From the NCBI RefSeq assembly GCF_900083545.1, contig NZ_LT559262.1, forward strand, positions 682,001 to 746,000: a stretch of DNA of 64,000 nucleotides. The letters are read 5' to 3'. Source of the stretch: Alistipes provencensis (lineage in GTDB: Bacteria; Bacteroidota; Bacteroidia; Bacteroidales; Rikenellaceae). The position numbers and the translations under genes are program-made. Every line of letters begins with the position of its first letter. Position 1 is the stretch's first letter. A model generated the notes under the pieces. It worked only from the letters and a program-made list of their open reading frames with translations, was not told the origin of the DNA and searched no databases. Positions 26,416 through 35,488 of the stretch are shown in pieces.

Positions 26416-29400
26416 CACTTGTAGATTTTCGAGTAAAGGACCGGAAGGATCGTCACCACGAGGATCAGCGAACCGATACCTCCGGCGAAGATCGTGAGGC
26501 CCACGGGGGCCCAGAACGTACTGCCTCCGAGCATCATCGGAACAACGCCCACGGCCGTGGTGGCCGTCGTGAGGAAGATGGGGACCATGCGGCGCTTACC
26601 GGCGTCGTAGGCGGCCAGCTTCGCCGACCAGCGGCAGACCTTACGCTTGTCCTCGGCGTGCTGGTACATCAGGATCACGTTGCGGACGATCATGCCCAGC
26701 AGGGTGATGAATCCCAGCACCGAGGTGAGCCCGATGGTGAAGTCGGCGATCCACAGTCCGATCATCGCCCCGAACAGGCAGAGCGACATGGCGGCCATGA
26801 TGACCAGCGTAATGCCGAACTTGCGGAAATTCACGAGGATGAAGAAGAAGATGATGACCAGCGAGATGCTCAGTCCCGACGCGATGGGCGGAAGAGTCTC
26901 GGCGTCGAACTCGCGGGCGCCGCCCAGCTCGGTCTCCACGCCCGCCGGAAGCGTGATCTCGTCTTTCAGCACCTTGTTGATCCGCGAGGTCATCCGCATG
27001 GCGTTGACGTCGCGTTTGAGGTCGGCCGAGACGGTGATGCAGCGCATACCGTTGCGGTGGACGATCTTCGACTGGCTCCACACGGGTTCCACGCCGGCAA
27101 CCTGCCGCAGGGGGACGCTGACACCCGGCACAGGCGACGAGACATAGGTGTCGCCGATGTCGGCCAGCGACCGTTCGCCCTGCCGAATGTCGTTTTTCAG
27201 CACGACGGGCAGTTTGTAATCACCCTCCCAGACCGAGCCTACGGGCACATCCCCGGCGGCCAACGCCAGATTGACGGCCGCCAGCGTCCGGGTGATGCCC
27301 AACTGGGGCGCCGTGACGGGGTCGAGCCTTACGTCGACGACCGCACGCGGGTCCTCGTAGTCGGAATGCACCCACACGAGCTCGGGCATCTGCCGCATGC
27401 GGGCCATCAGCCGGTCGGCGGAGGTGCGCAGCGAGTCGATGTCGCTGCCGTAGAAGCGGAATTCGAGCGAGGGAACGTTCTGGTAGTCGAGCTGCTTGAA
27501 CTTGACATACGCACCGGGAAACCGGTCGGCCCACGCGTCGGCATACTCGTCGAGGATGGACTCCGTATCGTCGACCGACGTGGTGTTGACAATGAACTGC
27601 GCATAGTTCTTGCCCGCGATCTGCGGAGCGTAGCTCATCTGGAAGCGGGGCGACGAGCACCCCACGAACGAAGTGACCGACTTCACCCGCCCGTCGGCAT
27701 GGAGCACCCGGTAGACCGAGTCGGCGACGGCTTCCGTGCGATCCAGCGGCGTGTCGGGCCGCAGGTAGATCTCCACGGCGAACTGGTCGCGGTCGGCAAA
27801 GGGCACCATGCGGAATTTGAGCTGCGTGGCGATCAGCAGCGAGACGACCACCGAGGCGATGCCCGCCGAGATCGTGAGCCAGCCGTGGCGGAAAGTCCAC
27901 GCCAGCACACGGCGGTAGCAGTCGTGCACCCGGTCGGTGAAGGATTTCTTACCCTCCTTGCTCACCTGCACTTTGGGGATGATGAGTATCTCAAGGAACG
28001 GGATGACCAGCACGGCCAGCAGCAGCGAGACCATCAGGTTGATGGTGATGGTCCACGGGAAGAAGGTCAGGAAATCGCGGAACATGCCCGTCATCGTGAA
28101 GAGTATCGGGTAGAAGATCATACAGATGCAGACCGTGGCCAGCAGCAGCGAGGGGAAGAACTCCCGGGCGCTCTCCACGGCGGCGAACCAGCGCGAATAG
28201 CCCCGTGCGAGGTAGTCGAGGTAGCCGTCGATCACCACGATCGAGTTGTCGACGATCATGCCCAGCACGACGACCAGCGCGGCCAGCGTCACCGTGTTGA
28301 GCGGGATGCCGCACAGATACATGATGCCCACCGAGATGAACGTCGAGAGCGGGATGGTGATGGCCGCGACGATGGCCGAGCGGAGCGGAAACAACAGCAT
28401 CATCACCGCGATGATGATGGCCATGGCGACGAACAGATCGCGGAGGAACCCGCGCACGGAATCCCCGACGACCTTGGCCTGATCGGCGATGCGCTGCACC
28501 CGGACGTCCGAGGGCAGTTCCTCTTCAATAAAGGTGTGCAGCACCTCGTCTACCTCCTGCCCGTACTCCACGATGTTGAATCCCGCGCGCATCTCCATCG
28601 ACAGCAGCACGCAGCGGTGGCCGTTGTTCAGGATGTAGCTGTCCGGATCGTCGTATTCGCGGACGACGCGCGCCACATCCTTCACGCGCAGCACATGCCC
28701 CTCGGGGTCGCTCCAGATGATCTGCTCGGCGACCTCCCGCTCCCCGGCCAGCGCGGGCGCGATGTGGATCGGGGTCTCGGTCTCGGCATTGCTCACCGTG
28801 CCGCCCAGCGGGGTCAGCCCCTGCGCGGCCAGCGCCGCGGAGATCACCTTCTCGCCGATGCCGTAGGCCGCCAGCCGTTCGCGGTCGATATAAACCGAAA
28901 TCTGCTCCGACTGCACGCCGTAGGGCCTCAGGTTCGAGACCGACTCGATACGCCGCAGGCGGTCGCTCAGATCGTCCATGTAGCCTTTCAGCTCGCGGTA
29001 GGAGCGCGTATCCGATTCGAGGGTGACGAGCAGCGCCGAGGTATCGCCGAAATCGTCGTTCACGACAATCGCCGCCACGCCCGATGGCAGTTGCATCTTG
29101 AACGCCGCCAGCCCGTGTTTGATCTTCGACCAGACCTCGTCCTTGTCGTTCACGTCGTCCTCCAGTTCGACCATCACATAGCACATGCCGTTCTGCGAGG
29201 TGGAGGTGGTCTTCGGCCGCTTCACCTCCTTATAGGTCATCAGGAACTGCTCCAGCGGTTTGGCCAACTGCTCCTCGACCTCCTCGCTCGTGGCGCCCGG
29301 ATAGATGCCCACGACGACGCCCTGCCGGATCGTATATTCGGGGAACTCCTGTTTGGGAATGCGCACCAGTCCGTAGATGCCGAACACGAAGAGGCACCCG

Positions 29401-29465
29401 ACGAGCAGGAAGGTGATGCGGAAATTGCGCATCGACCATGCGATCACGTTGTTCGAACTTCTCAT
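26415..29465 (-). CDS. RND-family efflux pump inner-membrane subunit
   Basis: The protein is 1016 residues, the usual RND length, with one N-terminal helix, a large periplasmic loop, helices 2-6, a second loop and helices 8-12. RND blocks seen include QEFPEYTIRQGVVVGIYPGA and VVVLGMIVDNSIVVIDGYLD, with the helix-4 aspartate of the proton relay. It resembles HAE1/CzcA-like pumps of Bacteroidetes rather than close E. coli AcrB. It works in a tripartite complex with the adaptor (four-base overlap upstream) and the TolC-like protein (one-base overlap downstream). Exported compounds are unknown. Confidence 0.93.
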   Translation of the reverse strand: MRSSNNVIAWSMRNFRITFLLVGCLFVFGIYGLVRIPKQEFPEYTIRQGVVVGIYPGATSEEVEEQLAKPLEQFLMTYKEVKRPKTTSTSQNGMCYVMVELEDDVNDKDEVWSKIKHGLAAFKMQLPSGVAAIVVNDDFGDTSALLVTLESDTRSYRELKGYMDDLSDRLRRIESVSNLRPYGVQSEQISVYIDRERLAAYGIGEKVISAALAAQGLTPLGGTVSNAETETPIHIAPALAGEREVAEQIIWSDPEGHVLRVKDVARVVREYDDPDSYILNNGHRCVLLSMEMRAGFNIVEYGQEVDEVLHTFIEEELPSDVRVQRIADQAKVVGDSVRGFLRDLFVAMAIIIAVMMLLFPLRSAIVAAITIPLSTFISVGIMYLCGIPLNTVTLAALVVVLGMIVDNSIVVIDGYLDYLARGYSRWFAAVESAREFFPSLLLATVCICMIFYPILFTMTGMFRDFLTFFPWTITINLMVSLLLAVLVIPFLEILIIPKVQVSKEGKKSFTDRVHDCYRRVLAWTFRHGWLTISAGIASVVVSLLIATQLKFRMVPFADRDQFAVEIYLRPDTPLDRTEAVADSVYRVLHADGRVKSVTSFVGCSSPRFQMSYAPQIAGKNYAQFIVNTTSVDDTESILDEYADAWADRFPGAYVKFKQLDYQNVPSLEFRFYGSDIDSLRTSADRLMARMRQMPELVWVHSDYEDPRAVVDVRLDPVTAPQLGITRTLAAVNLALAAGDVPVGSVWEGDYKLPVVLKNDIRQGERSLADIGDTYVSSPVPGVSVPLRQVAGVEPVWSQSKIVHRNGMRCITVSADLKRDVNAMRMTSRINKVLKDEITLPAGVETELGGAREFDAETLPPIASGLSISLVIIFFFILVNFRKFGITLVIMAAMSLCLFGAMIGLWIADFTIGLTSVLGFITLLGMIVRNVILMYQHAEDKRKVCRWSAKLAAYDAGKRRMVPIFLTTATTAVGVVPMMLGGSTFWAPVGLTIFAGGIGSLILVVTILPVLYSKIYK

Positions 29466-30475
29466 CGCTCCGTGACTTTACTGCCCTCGCCGATCTTCTG
29501 CATGCCGTCGACAACGATGCGGTCGCCCGCCGCGGCGCCCCCGGTCAGCACGATACCGTTGTTCACCAGCCGTCCCGTCGTGACGGCCTTGCGCACGGCC
29601 GAATCGCCGCGCACCATCCAGACGAAACGGCTGCCATCGCCGGCCTGCTGCACGGCGCGCACCGGCACGACGATCTCCTCGGCGGCTCCCGCCGGCGAAA
29701 CCGTCACACGGCACACCATCCCCGGCAGCAACTCGCCCCCGGCGTTCGGCAGCGTCGCCCGCACGTCGTAGGTATGGGCCGCAGGATTGGCCACGGCGCC
29801 CTTCTCGATCCGGCCGGCCGTGAACGTGCGGTCGCCCAGCGCGGCGACGCTGACCCCGATGCGGCTGTCCGCACCGAGCCCGGCGATCTCCTGCTCGGGC
29901 ACCGAGAAGCGCACCTTGACACTCCCGATCTGCAGCAGCGTCATCACCGGAACGCCCGGCAGGACATTCTCACCGGCCGAGGCCTGCCGCCTGCCGACGA
30001 CGCCCGCAAAAGGCGCACTCAGCGAACAGTCGCCGAGGTTCTTCCGGGCGATCTCAAAGGCCGCTTCGGCCTGACGGAGCCGTGTCTGCGCCTCGACCCA
30101 CTGGATTTCGGGCAGGCTCTCGGCGTCGTAAAGCTGCCGCAGGCGCGCACAGGCGTCTTTGGCCTGATTCAGAGCCGCTTCGGCGGCATCGAAGGTCTGG
30201 CGGGCCGACGTGGGATCGAGTTCGGCCAGCAGTTGTCCCTGCCGCACGCGCTGGCCCTCGTCCGCAAAGGTGCGGGCGACGGTCCCGGGAACGGGGAAGC
30301 TCAGCGAGGCCGAAGCCTCCTCCTCGATCGTGCCGACGTAAACCGCAGCTCCGGCATCGGCCGAAGGCGCGGCGACGATGGTTTCGACCCGCAGCGGATC
30401 GACCGTCCGGGCCTTTTTGGGGGAAGAACAGCCGGCGGCCATGAGCAGCGCGGCTACAAGGATCGTTCGTTTCAT
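29462..30475 (-). CDS. RND efflux periplasmic adaptor lipoprotein (MFP)
   Basis: The product is 337 residues with lipobox MAAGC (Cys16). The plan is that of membrane-fusion proteins: a beta-barrel strand (VYVGTIEEEASASLSFPVPG), a lipoyl half-motif (VRQGQLLAELDP), an alpha-hairpin (about 70-130), the second lipoyl half (DCSLSAPFAGVVGRRQASAGENV) and a C-terminal membrane-proximal domain. It bridges the RND pump and the TolC-like duct. It is the first gene of the operon and is divergent from an AraC-family regulator gene that may control it (inference from position only). Confidence 0.92.
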   Translation of the reverse strand: MKRTILVAALLMAAGCSSPKKARTVDPLRVETIVAAPSADAGAAVYVGTIEEEASASLSFPVPGTVARTFADEGQRVRQGQLLAELDPTSARQTFDAAEAALNQAKDACARLRQLYDAESLPEIQWVEAQTRLRQAEAAFEIARKNLGDCSLSAPFAGVVGRRQASAGENVLPGVPVMTLLQIGSVKVRFSVPEQEIAGLGADSRIGVSVAALGDRTFTAGRIEKGAVANPAAHTYDVRATLPNAGGELLPGMVCRVTVSPAGAAEEIVVPVRAVQQAGDGSRFVWMVRGDSAVRKAVTTGRLVNNGIVLTGGAAAGDRIVVDGMQKIGEGSKVTER

Positions 30476-30601
30476 CTATTTCACGTTTTTTCGATGCAAA
30501 GTTCTCCTTTTAGGGGCTCCGGAAAAAGGCCGCCGTGTCGGTTAAATTCGTCGATTGGTTCGATTTCGAACTTTTCGGAGAAATTCTGTTTCCCCATTTG
30601 C

Positions 30602-30609
30602 TATATTTG
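30602..30609 (+). promoter_or_regulatory. -7 box of the AraC-family gene
   Basis: TATATTTG matches TAnnTTTG 20 bases before the ATG at 30629. There is no obvious -33 TTG at the expected spacing. Confidence 0.45.
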
Positions 30610-30628
30610 CACAAAAGACAATGACAAA

Positions 30629-31549
30629 ATGAACGAAACGAACATCCCGAGTTTTTCGCTCACTACCCTCTTGGAAGCCAACGCCCTGCGGCCGGGCGAC
30701 CTCTATTACGATGGCTGCGTGATCGCTTCGCGCGTCGACGTGACGGACGAATTCAACATCGATCTGTTCCGTTACCCGACCCGGCTGAACGCCTTTGCAA
30801 TCGTTTTTTGCTCCAAAGGTTCGATCACCTTCACCTCGGGACTGCGGCATCACACGCTGGAAGAACGAACGCTCTTCGTCCACCTGCCCGGCTCCATTCT
30901 GCAGGTGGAGTCCGTTGGACGCGAATCCTCGGTCTACGCCGTGATGTGCGAAGAGGAGTTCATACGGCGCATCAACATCGACTTCAAACTGCTGTCACGA
31001 CTCTTCCTCTGCGTCGAGGAGCAGCCCTGCCTGCCGCTGACCGGAGAGGAGTGGAACGGCATCACGCGGTCGTTCGCCGAAATCGACGCCGAAGCGGTCT
31101 CCCCGCGCACGGACCTCTACTCCGACGAGGTGATGCGCTCGGTGATCCGCACGCTGGCCTACAAGGTCTGCCGCATCATCGACCGCCACATCTCGGCGGC
31201 CGCCGTGCTTCCCGCCTCGGCCCGCAGCCGCAACGAGGAGTACTTCAACCAGTTCATGGACGAACTGGCCCGCCACTACATGCAGCACCGCTCGGTCGGA
31301 TTCTACGCCGCACAGTTGCACCTGACGCCCAAATACCTCACGACGATCATCCGCAAGACGACGGGCCGCACCGCCTCAGAGTGGATCGACGACTACGTCG
31401 TACTCGAAGCGAAAAACCTCCTGAAATACTCTACGATGAGCATTCAGGAGGTCGCTTATTCCCTCAACTTTCCCAACCAGTCGTTTTTCGGCAAATACTT
31501 CAAGGAGCACACCGGGCTCACCCCGACCGCCTACCGGACGGGAAAATAG
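30629..31549 (+). CDS. AraC-family transcriptional regulator
   Basis: The protein is 306 residues. I start it at the ATG at 30629 (MNETNIPSFS), preceded by a -7 box; the frame upstream runs through the adaptor gene on the other strand and is not coding. Residues about 20-180 form a cupin-like ligand domain (FAIVFCSKGSITFTSG). The last 100 are two helix-turn-helix motifs (SVGFYAAQLHLTPKYLTTIIRKTTGRT-like first motif; STMSIQEVAYSLNFPNQSFF; KYFKEHTGLTPTAYR). It likely regulates the divergent efflux operon, itself, or the next gene unit. Confidence 0.9.
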   Translation: MNETNIPSFSLTTLLEANALRPGDLYYDGCVIASRVDVTDEFNIDLFRYPTRLNAFAIVFCSKGSITFTSGLRHHTLEERTLFVHLPGSILQVESVGRESSVYAVMCEEEFIRRINIDFKLLSRLFLCVEEQPCLPLTGEEWNGITRSFAEIDAEAVSPRTDLYSDEVMRSVIRTLAYKVCRIIDRHISAAAVLPASARSRNEEYFNQFMDELARHYMQHRSVGFYAAQLHLTPKYLTTIIRKTTGRTASEWIDDYVVLEAKNLLKYSTMSIQEVAYSLNFPNQSFFGKYFKEHTGLTPTAYRTGK

Positions 31550-31654
31550 CCCCGGCTCCGGGGGAGGGCGCGAAAACAGCCTGACTTTATCCGGAAAATC
31601 CGCTCCTGTTCGTGATGAAAAACCGCCGTTTCGTTGAATTTAGGCCCTGTGAGG

Positions 31655-31702
31655 TTGTTTTTGCAGGGGATAGTCGGTACCTTTGACCGTTTTTACCGAC
31701 TA
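31655..31702 (+). promoter_or_regulatory. Promoter with a perfect inverted-repeat operator
   Basis: TTG at 31655-31657 precedes the -7 box TACCTTTG (31678-31685) at Bacteroidetes spacing. A perfect 9-bp inverted repeat, TAGTCGGTA (31671-31679) and TACCGACTA (31694-31702), flanks and partly overlaps the -7 box, where a repressor would block initiation. The leader downstream also has a GC stem (CCCGCGG at 31711 with CCGCGGG at 31733). It drives the PCMD lipoprotein gene at 31761. Confidence 0.6.
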
Positions 31703-31760
31703 TGAAATCCCCCGCGGACATCCTGATATATGCCGCGGGTTCAAACAGAAAATTTTGAAT

Positions 31761-34511
31761 ATGACATTTATGACTTCCCGTTTACTGCGCATTCCGTGCA
31801 TGGTGATTGTCGCGAGCGCGTGGTTCGCATCGTGTGAAAAGGTAGCACAACTGAGCGACTCGGCCCGGGTAGAGGAGTTCTCCATACTCACGGCCGATCC
31901 CGACCGCGTAATCTTCGACCAGCCCGTCATCAAAGGCGAAGTCATCGAACTGCCGCTCGTTTACGGCAAATACCTCTTCCCCATCACCATTTCGGTGGAT
32001 GTCAAGACCGAACCGGGATGCAAACAGATACTCGGATTCGACGGGGGGGGGAAAGAGTTCACCTTCGATAACCAGAACCACGTCCGCGAACTCTACACGG
32101 TAGCCTCCAGCGGCGCCACCACGCGCTGGAAACTGCAAATCGTCGACGCCCAGTCGAACGAATCGGCCGAGATCGCCTGGGTCGGCGTCACGGCCGGAGA
32201 GGGATCGGAAATGCTGGCCGCACCGTACGCCCGTATCGACAAGATCAACTCCGAGATCGTCTTTCAGGCGCTGGGCACCGCCACCTATCCGCTGACGTTC
32301 GTGCCGGAGTTCACACTGGCCGACGGCGCCGACTGGGCCGACGGAACGGAAGCCCCCGCAGCGACACTCACCTTCGAAGAGAAGGAGAGCACGATGAAAT
32401 ACACTGTCGAAGCCGCCAGCGGCCGCACGAAAACATGGACCTTCCGCTCGGAGATCGTGACCCAGACCGACAACGTGAGCACGAGCACGCTGACCGAGGA
32501 TCAGGTCGAGCGCCTGACGCCCGTCACCTCGACGGTCGGATTCCGCTCGGAAACGGTACAGCTCACCGGAGCCTCCACCGAATTCAGCATATCGAAAGTC
32601 GGCGGCCGCGTCAGCCTGATGATTCGTCCAGCAGCCCGTGCAGTGACATTCCCCGTCACGGCCGCCATCGAGCTGCCGATACACGCCAACTCCCTGCTGA
32701 TAGGCGCACCCGAAGGCAACAGCTACACATTCGAGTCGTACACCGACACCAAGCAGGTCTGGATCGTGGACAAAATATCGGGACTGGCCAAGAGTTGGAC
32801 GCTCACGCTTTTCCCGGAACTGAACACCGACATTCTCGGTCTTACCATCTCGAGTTATTCGAGCACCCCGGGCAACGATGTCCTCGCCGTGGATACCGAT
32901 CAGGTGGAGATCGACCACGAGAACAGCCGCATCATCATCCCGGTCGGCAGGATCGACGGCACAGCCATCGACCCGAAAGAACAGATCAAAGTGAAGCCGA
33001 CCTTCACGCTGAAACTCCCGGAAGGAGCCACTTCTTCTTCCTCAAAGTCCCCAACCTTTACCTACATTACGAATACGGTAACGGTCACGGTCAAGACCTC
33101 CAACGGCCAGCAAAGCCGGAACTGGACGCTCTACCTCAAGGACAAGAATGCCGAAGAATCCTCGGACACCAGCATATCGAACTTCTCGTTCACATACACC
33201 TCGAAAGACAACCGGATGAAGCTGTCGTCGACGTCGATCGTCGCGGACAACACCAACCACCGCATCACGCTGAAGATCACCGCCGGTCCCAAAGCCTTCC
33301 CGCTCACGCTGACCAACAAGATCGTGAAGCTGGGCAGCCCCGCGGCAGCCGTCGTCGAACAGGAGATCGCCGATTACGACACCCCACTGACATTCGAGTC
33401 GCTGACCTCGACCAAGACATTCACGGTACGCGCCGAGAACGGGACCGAACAGCAGTGGACCATCGACCTCGAGTCGCAGGCCAAGGGTCACACGGCCGAG
33501 ATCACCAACTTCCTTGTCAACCACATCACGGGCGGCACGCTCGTCGCGGTAAAGCTCGAACCGGAGAACAGCCGCGTCCGGATGGAGATCGAAGGCGTTC
33601 CGCCGTTCTATGCGACCGTCGCCATCGAGACCTCGGAGAACGCCTCCATGACCGGACTGGAGAACGGCATCCTGACGATCAACAGCTATAACCACGAGAT
33701 TCCGCTGACCGTCACGTCGCAGGACGAAGAGGTGACGAAGATATGGACGGTCTACATCGACAAACCCGTGGAGGTTCAGATCGCCAACAGCGAATTTGAA
33801 CTCTGGGGTGAGTTCAAGAACATCAACGGCGGCACCTACACCATCGACCCGACGCCCGGCGCCGGCTACGGATGGGGTACGGCCAATCTGACCATAATCG
33901 GTATGGGTGTAAAAGGGACCATGCCCGTCGAACGGGCCGACGGTACGTTGGCTGCCGAAATGACCACCTCTGAACAAAACACGGTATTCAAAGGTTACGT
34001 CGTAGCGTCCGGAACGCTCTATACGGGTCTGTTCAATCTCAATATCAATTACATCACCCAACCGCGCAAGATGACCAAATTCGGCATCCCCTACACGGCA
34101 CGCCCCGCATCGGTTTCGATGGAGGTGAAATATGCCCCGGGTGCCCAGTTGAAGGAGGCGACGGCCGACGACAAGGGAAAATACTCGATCCATGACATCG
34201 ATGGCGTGGACAAGGCCCACATCTGGGTGGAGCTGCTGCAATGGAGCGGCAGCGGAGCCATCGACTACGACGGGTCCGAGAACGCCGAGAACATCACCGT
34301 TCTGGGCCGCGCCGAACTGGTGATCGACGGTGCGAACAACCCCTACAAGGAGTGGTCGAAGATCACGCTCCCGATGGTCTACAACGAGCAATATGCCGAT
34401 ATTACGCCGACGCATATCGCCGTGGTGATGTCGTCGAGCAAGGACGGCGACAAGTTCATCGGCGCAATCGGCAGCAAGCTCACGGTAGACCACTTCGTGA
34501 TTAATTACTAA
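31761..34511 (+). CDS. PCMD-domain lipoprotein with tandem Ig-like repeats
   Basis: The product is 916 residues from the ATG at 31761, chosen because it places a lipobox at ASAWFASC (Cys25). Residues about 35-660 contain roughly six tandem repeats of 90-130 residues. Each ends in a strand with a conserved Trp (ATTRWKLQIV, RTKTWTFRSE, LAKSWTLTLF, QSRNWTLYLK, TEQQWTIDLE, VTKIWTVYID). The C-terminal 220 residues look like the PCMD (putative carbohydrate metabolism) domain: SEFELWGEFKNINGG, GYGWGTANLTI, and a terminal beta strand VDHFVINY. This suggests a surface protein that reaches out on an Ig stalk to bind carbohydrate. It carries an in-frame nine-G tract near the N-terminus. It is co-transcribed with the beta-barrel gene 18 bases downstream. 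Confidence 0.75.
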   Translation: MTFMTSRLLRIPCMVIVASAWFASCEKVAQLSDSARVEEFSILTADPDRVIFDQPVIKGEVIELPLVYGKYLFPITISVDVKTEPGCKQILGFDGGGKEFTFDNQNHVRELYTVASSGATTRWKLQIVDAQSNESAEIAWVGVTAGEGSEMLAAPYARIDKINSEIVFQALGTATYPLTFVPEFTLADGADWADGTEAPAATLTFEEKESTMKYTVEAASGRTKTWTFRSEIVTQTDNVSTSTLTEDQVERLTPVTSTVGFRSETVQLTGASTEFSISKVGGRVSLMIRPAARAVTFPVTAAIELPIHANSLLIGAPEGNSYTFESYTDTKQVWIVDKISGLAKSWTLTLFPELNTDILGLTISSYSSTPGNDVLAVDTDQVEIDHENSRIIIPVGRIDGTAIDPKEQIKVKPTFTLKLPEGATSSSSKSPTFTYITNTVTVTVKTSNGQQSRNWTLYLKDKNAEESSDTSISNFSFTYTSKDNRMKLSSTSIVADNTNHRITLKITAGPKAFPLTLTNKIVKLGSPAAAVVEQEIADYDTPLTFESLTSTKTFTVRAENGTEQQWTIDLESQAKGHTAEITNFLVNHITGGTLVAVKLEPENSRVRMEIEGVPPFYATVAIETSENASMTGLENGILTINSYNHEIPLTVTSQDEEVTKIWTVYIDKPVEVQIANSEFELWGEFKNINGGTYTIDPTPGAGYGWGTANLTIIGMGVKGTMPVERADGTLAAEMTTSEQNTVFKGYVVASGTLYTGLFNLNINYITQPRKMTKFGIPYTARPASVSMEVKYAPGAQLKEATADDKGKYSIHDIDGVDKAHIWVELLQWSGSGAIDYDGSENAENITVLGRAELVIDGANNPYKEWSKITLPMVYNEQYADITPTHIAVVMSSSKDGDKFIGAIGSKLTVDHFVINY
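32043..32051 (+). repeat. Nine-G homopolymer inside the PCMD lipoprotein gene
   Basis: Nine G encode Gly-Gly-Gly in GFDGGGKEF, about residue 96. A one-base slip would truncate the protein shortly after the lipobox. The gene is in frame as read. Confidence 0.9.
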
Positions 34512-34529
34512 AATACAAGCCAGCAAGTT

Positions 34530-35357
34530 ATGAAACTCAAACATATCGCAATTCTCTCCTGCACGTTCGCCCTGCTCTCGGGCTCCGCCGCAAAAGCGGA
34601 AAACTCATCGTCGAAGGCGGCGAAAACGGGCGCCCGGACCGAGGAACTGAAACCCGCCCGTCAGAAACTGATTTCGTCGGACCAGAATATCTTCCGCGCA
34701 GGCGTACTGATCGGCACCGACATCGGCGGCGCCATTCCCGTGCCGTTCAAGTATATCCCCAGCACGTTCAACCCCTATCCGCAACTGAACCTCGACATGG
34801 GCGTCTTCGCCGAGTTCCGCCTCCACGACCGGTGGAGTCTCGGGGCCAATTTCATCTACAAGACCGTGGGAATGAAGGCCGACGCCCGCGTCTCGAACCA
34901 GAAATACGAGGATATGGAGGCCGGACTGCTCCAGTACTACACGGGTACGGCCAAAATGGACATGTCGTTCACGATGTTCGAGGTGCCGTTCTACGCCAAA
35001 TACACCTTCAACAACCATGTGTCGCGCCTGCTGTTCGGCGGTTATTTTTCCTACAACCTGAAGGCGGAGTTCGAGACACTGGCCACGAAGGGCTATTCGG
35101 GCGGTGAACCGGACAAGGTGGAGGTGATCATCGAAAAGGGCGGTGAGCCGATCAACATGTCCTTCACCTCCTCGCTGCGCGATTTCGACGCCGGCGTGAT
35201 GGTGGGCTACGAACACACGGTCTACAACCGCCTGAACATCGGCATCCGTGTCAGCATGGGTTTTCTGGACATCTTTCAGAAGGACACCAAGTATTTCGAC
35301 TACAAGATGTTGCACATGCGCGGCTCGATCATCGTCGGCTACCGGCTTTTCCATTGA
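34530..35357 (+). CDS. Outer-membrane beta-barrel protein (porin-like)
   Basis: The protein is 275 residues with a signal peptide ending SGSAAKAEN, then a short charged linker and alternating amphipathic strands (FRAGVLIGTDIGG; WSLGANFIYKTVGMKA; VPFYAKYTFNNHVSRLLFGGYFSYNLKAEF; VGYEHTVYNRLNIGIRVSMGFLD), ending in IVGYRLFH with a penultimate aromatic, as in small eight-stranded outer-membrane barrels. It has no recognisable catalytic motif. It follows the PCMD lipoprotein by 18 bases, so the two may form a surface complex (inference). A terminator follows. Confidence 0.8.
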   Translation: MKLKHIAILSCTFALLSGSAAKAENSSSKAAKTGARTEELKPARQKLISSDQNIFRAGVLIGTDIGGAIPVPFKYIPSTFNPYPQLNLDMGVFAEFRLHDRWSLGANFIYKTVGMKADARVSNQKYEDMEAGLLQYYTGTAKMDMSFTMFEVPFYAKYTFNNHVSRLLFGGYFSYNLKAEFETLATKGYSGGEPDKVEVIIEKGGEPINMSFTSSLRDFDAGVMVGYEHTVYNRLNIGIRVSMGFLDIFQKDTKYFDYKMLHMRGSIIVGYRLFH

Positions 35358-35380
35358 CGCCCGTAGCCCCGGAAACAGCG

Positions 35381-35415
35381 ACCCCCGCCATACCTGTTGT
35401 ATGGCGGGGGTTGTT
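35381..35415 (+). terminator. Intrinsic terminator
   Basis: ACCCCCGCCATAC (35381-35393) pairs perfectly with GTATGGCGGGGGT (35399-35411) over a five-base loop, followed by TGTTT. It ends the PCMD/beta-barrel unit before the convergent sensor gene. Confidence 0.85.
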
Positions 35416-35488
35416 TATCGACGGCCCGGCTCAGAGCAGCCGGAAACGGTCGGCCAGAGAATCGAAACGAATCCGCTCCCGCAGAGAA

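Noticed and set aside
26658..29771. 1037-codon open frame on the plus strand opposite the RND pump gene
   Set aside because: His/Asp/Arg-rich shadow translation; the RND protein on the other strand has full family features and operon spacing.
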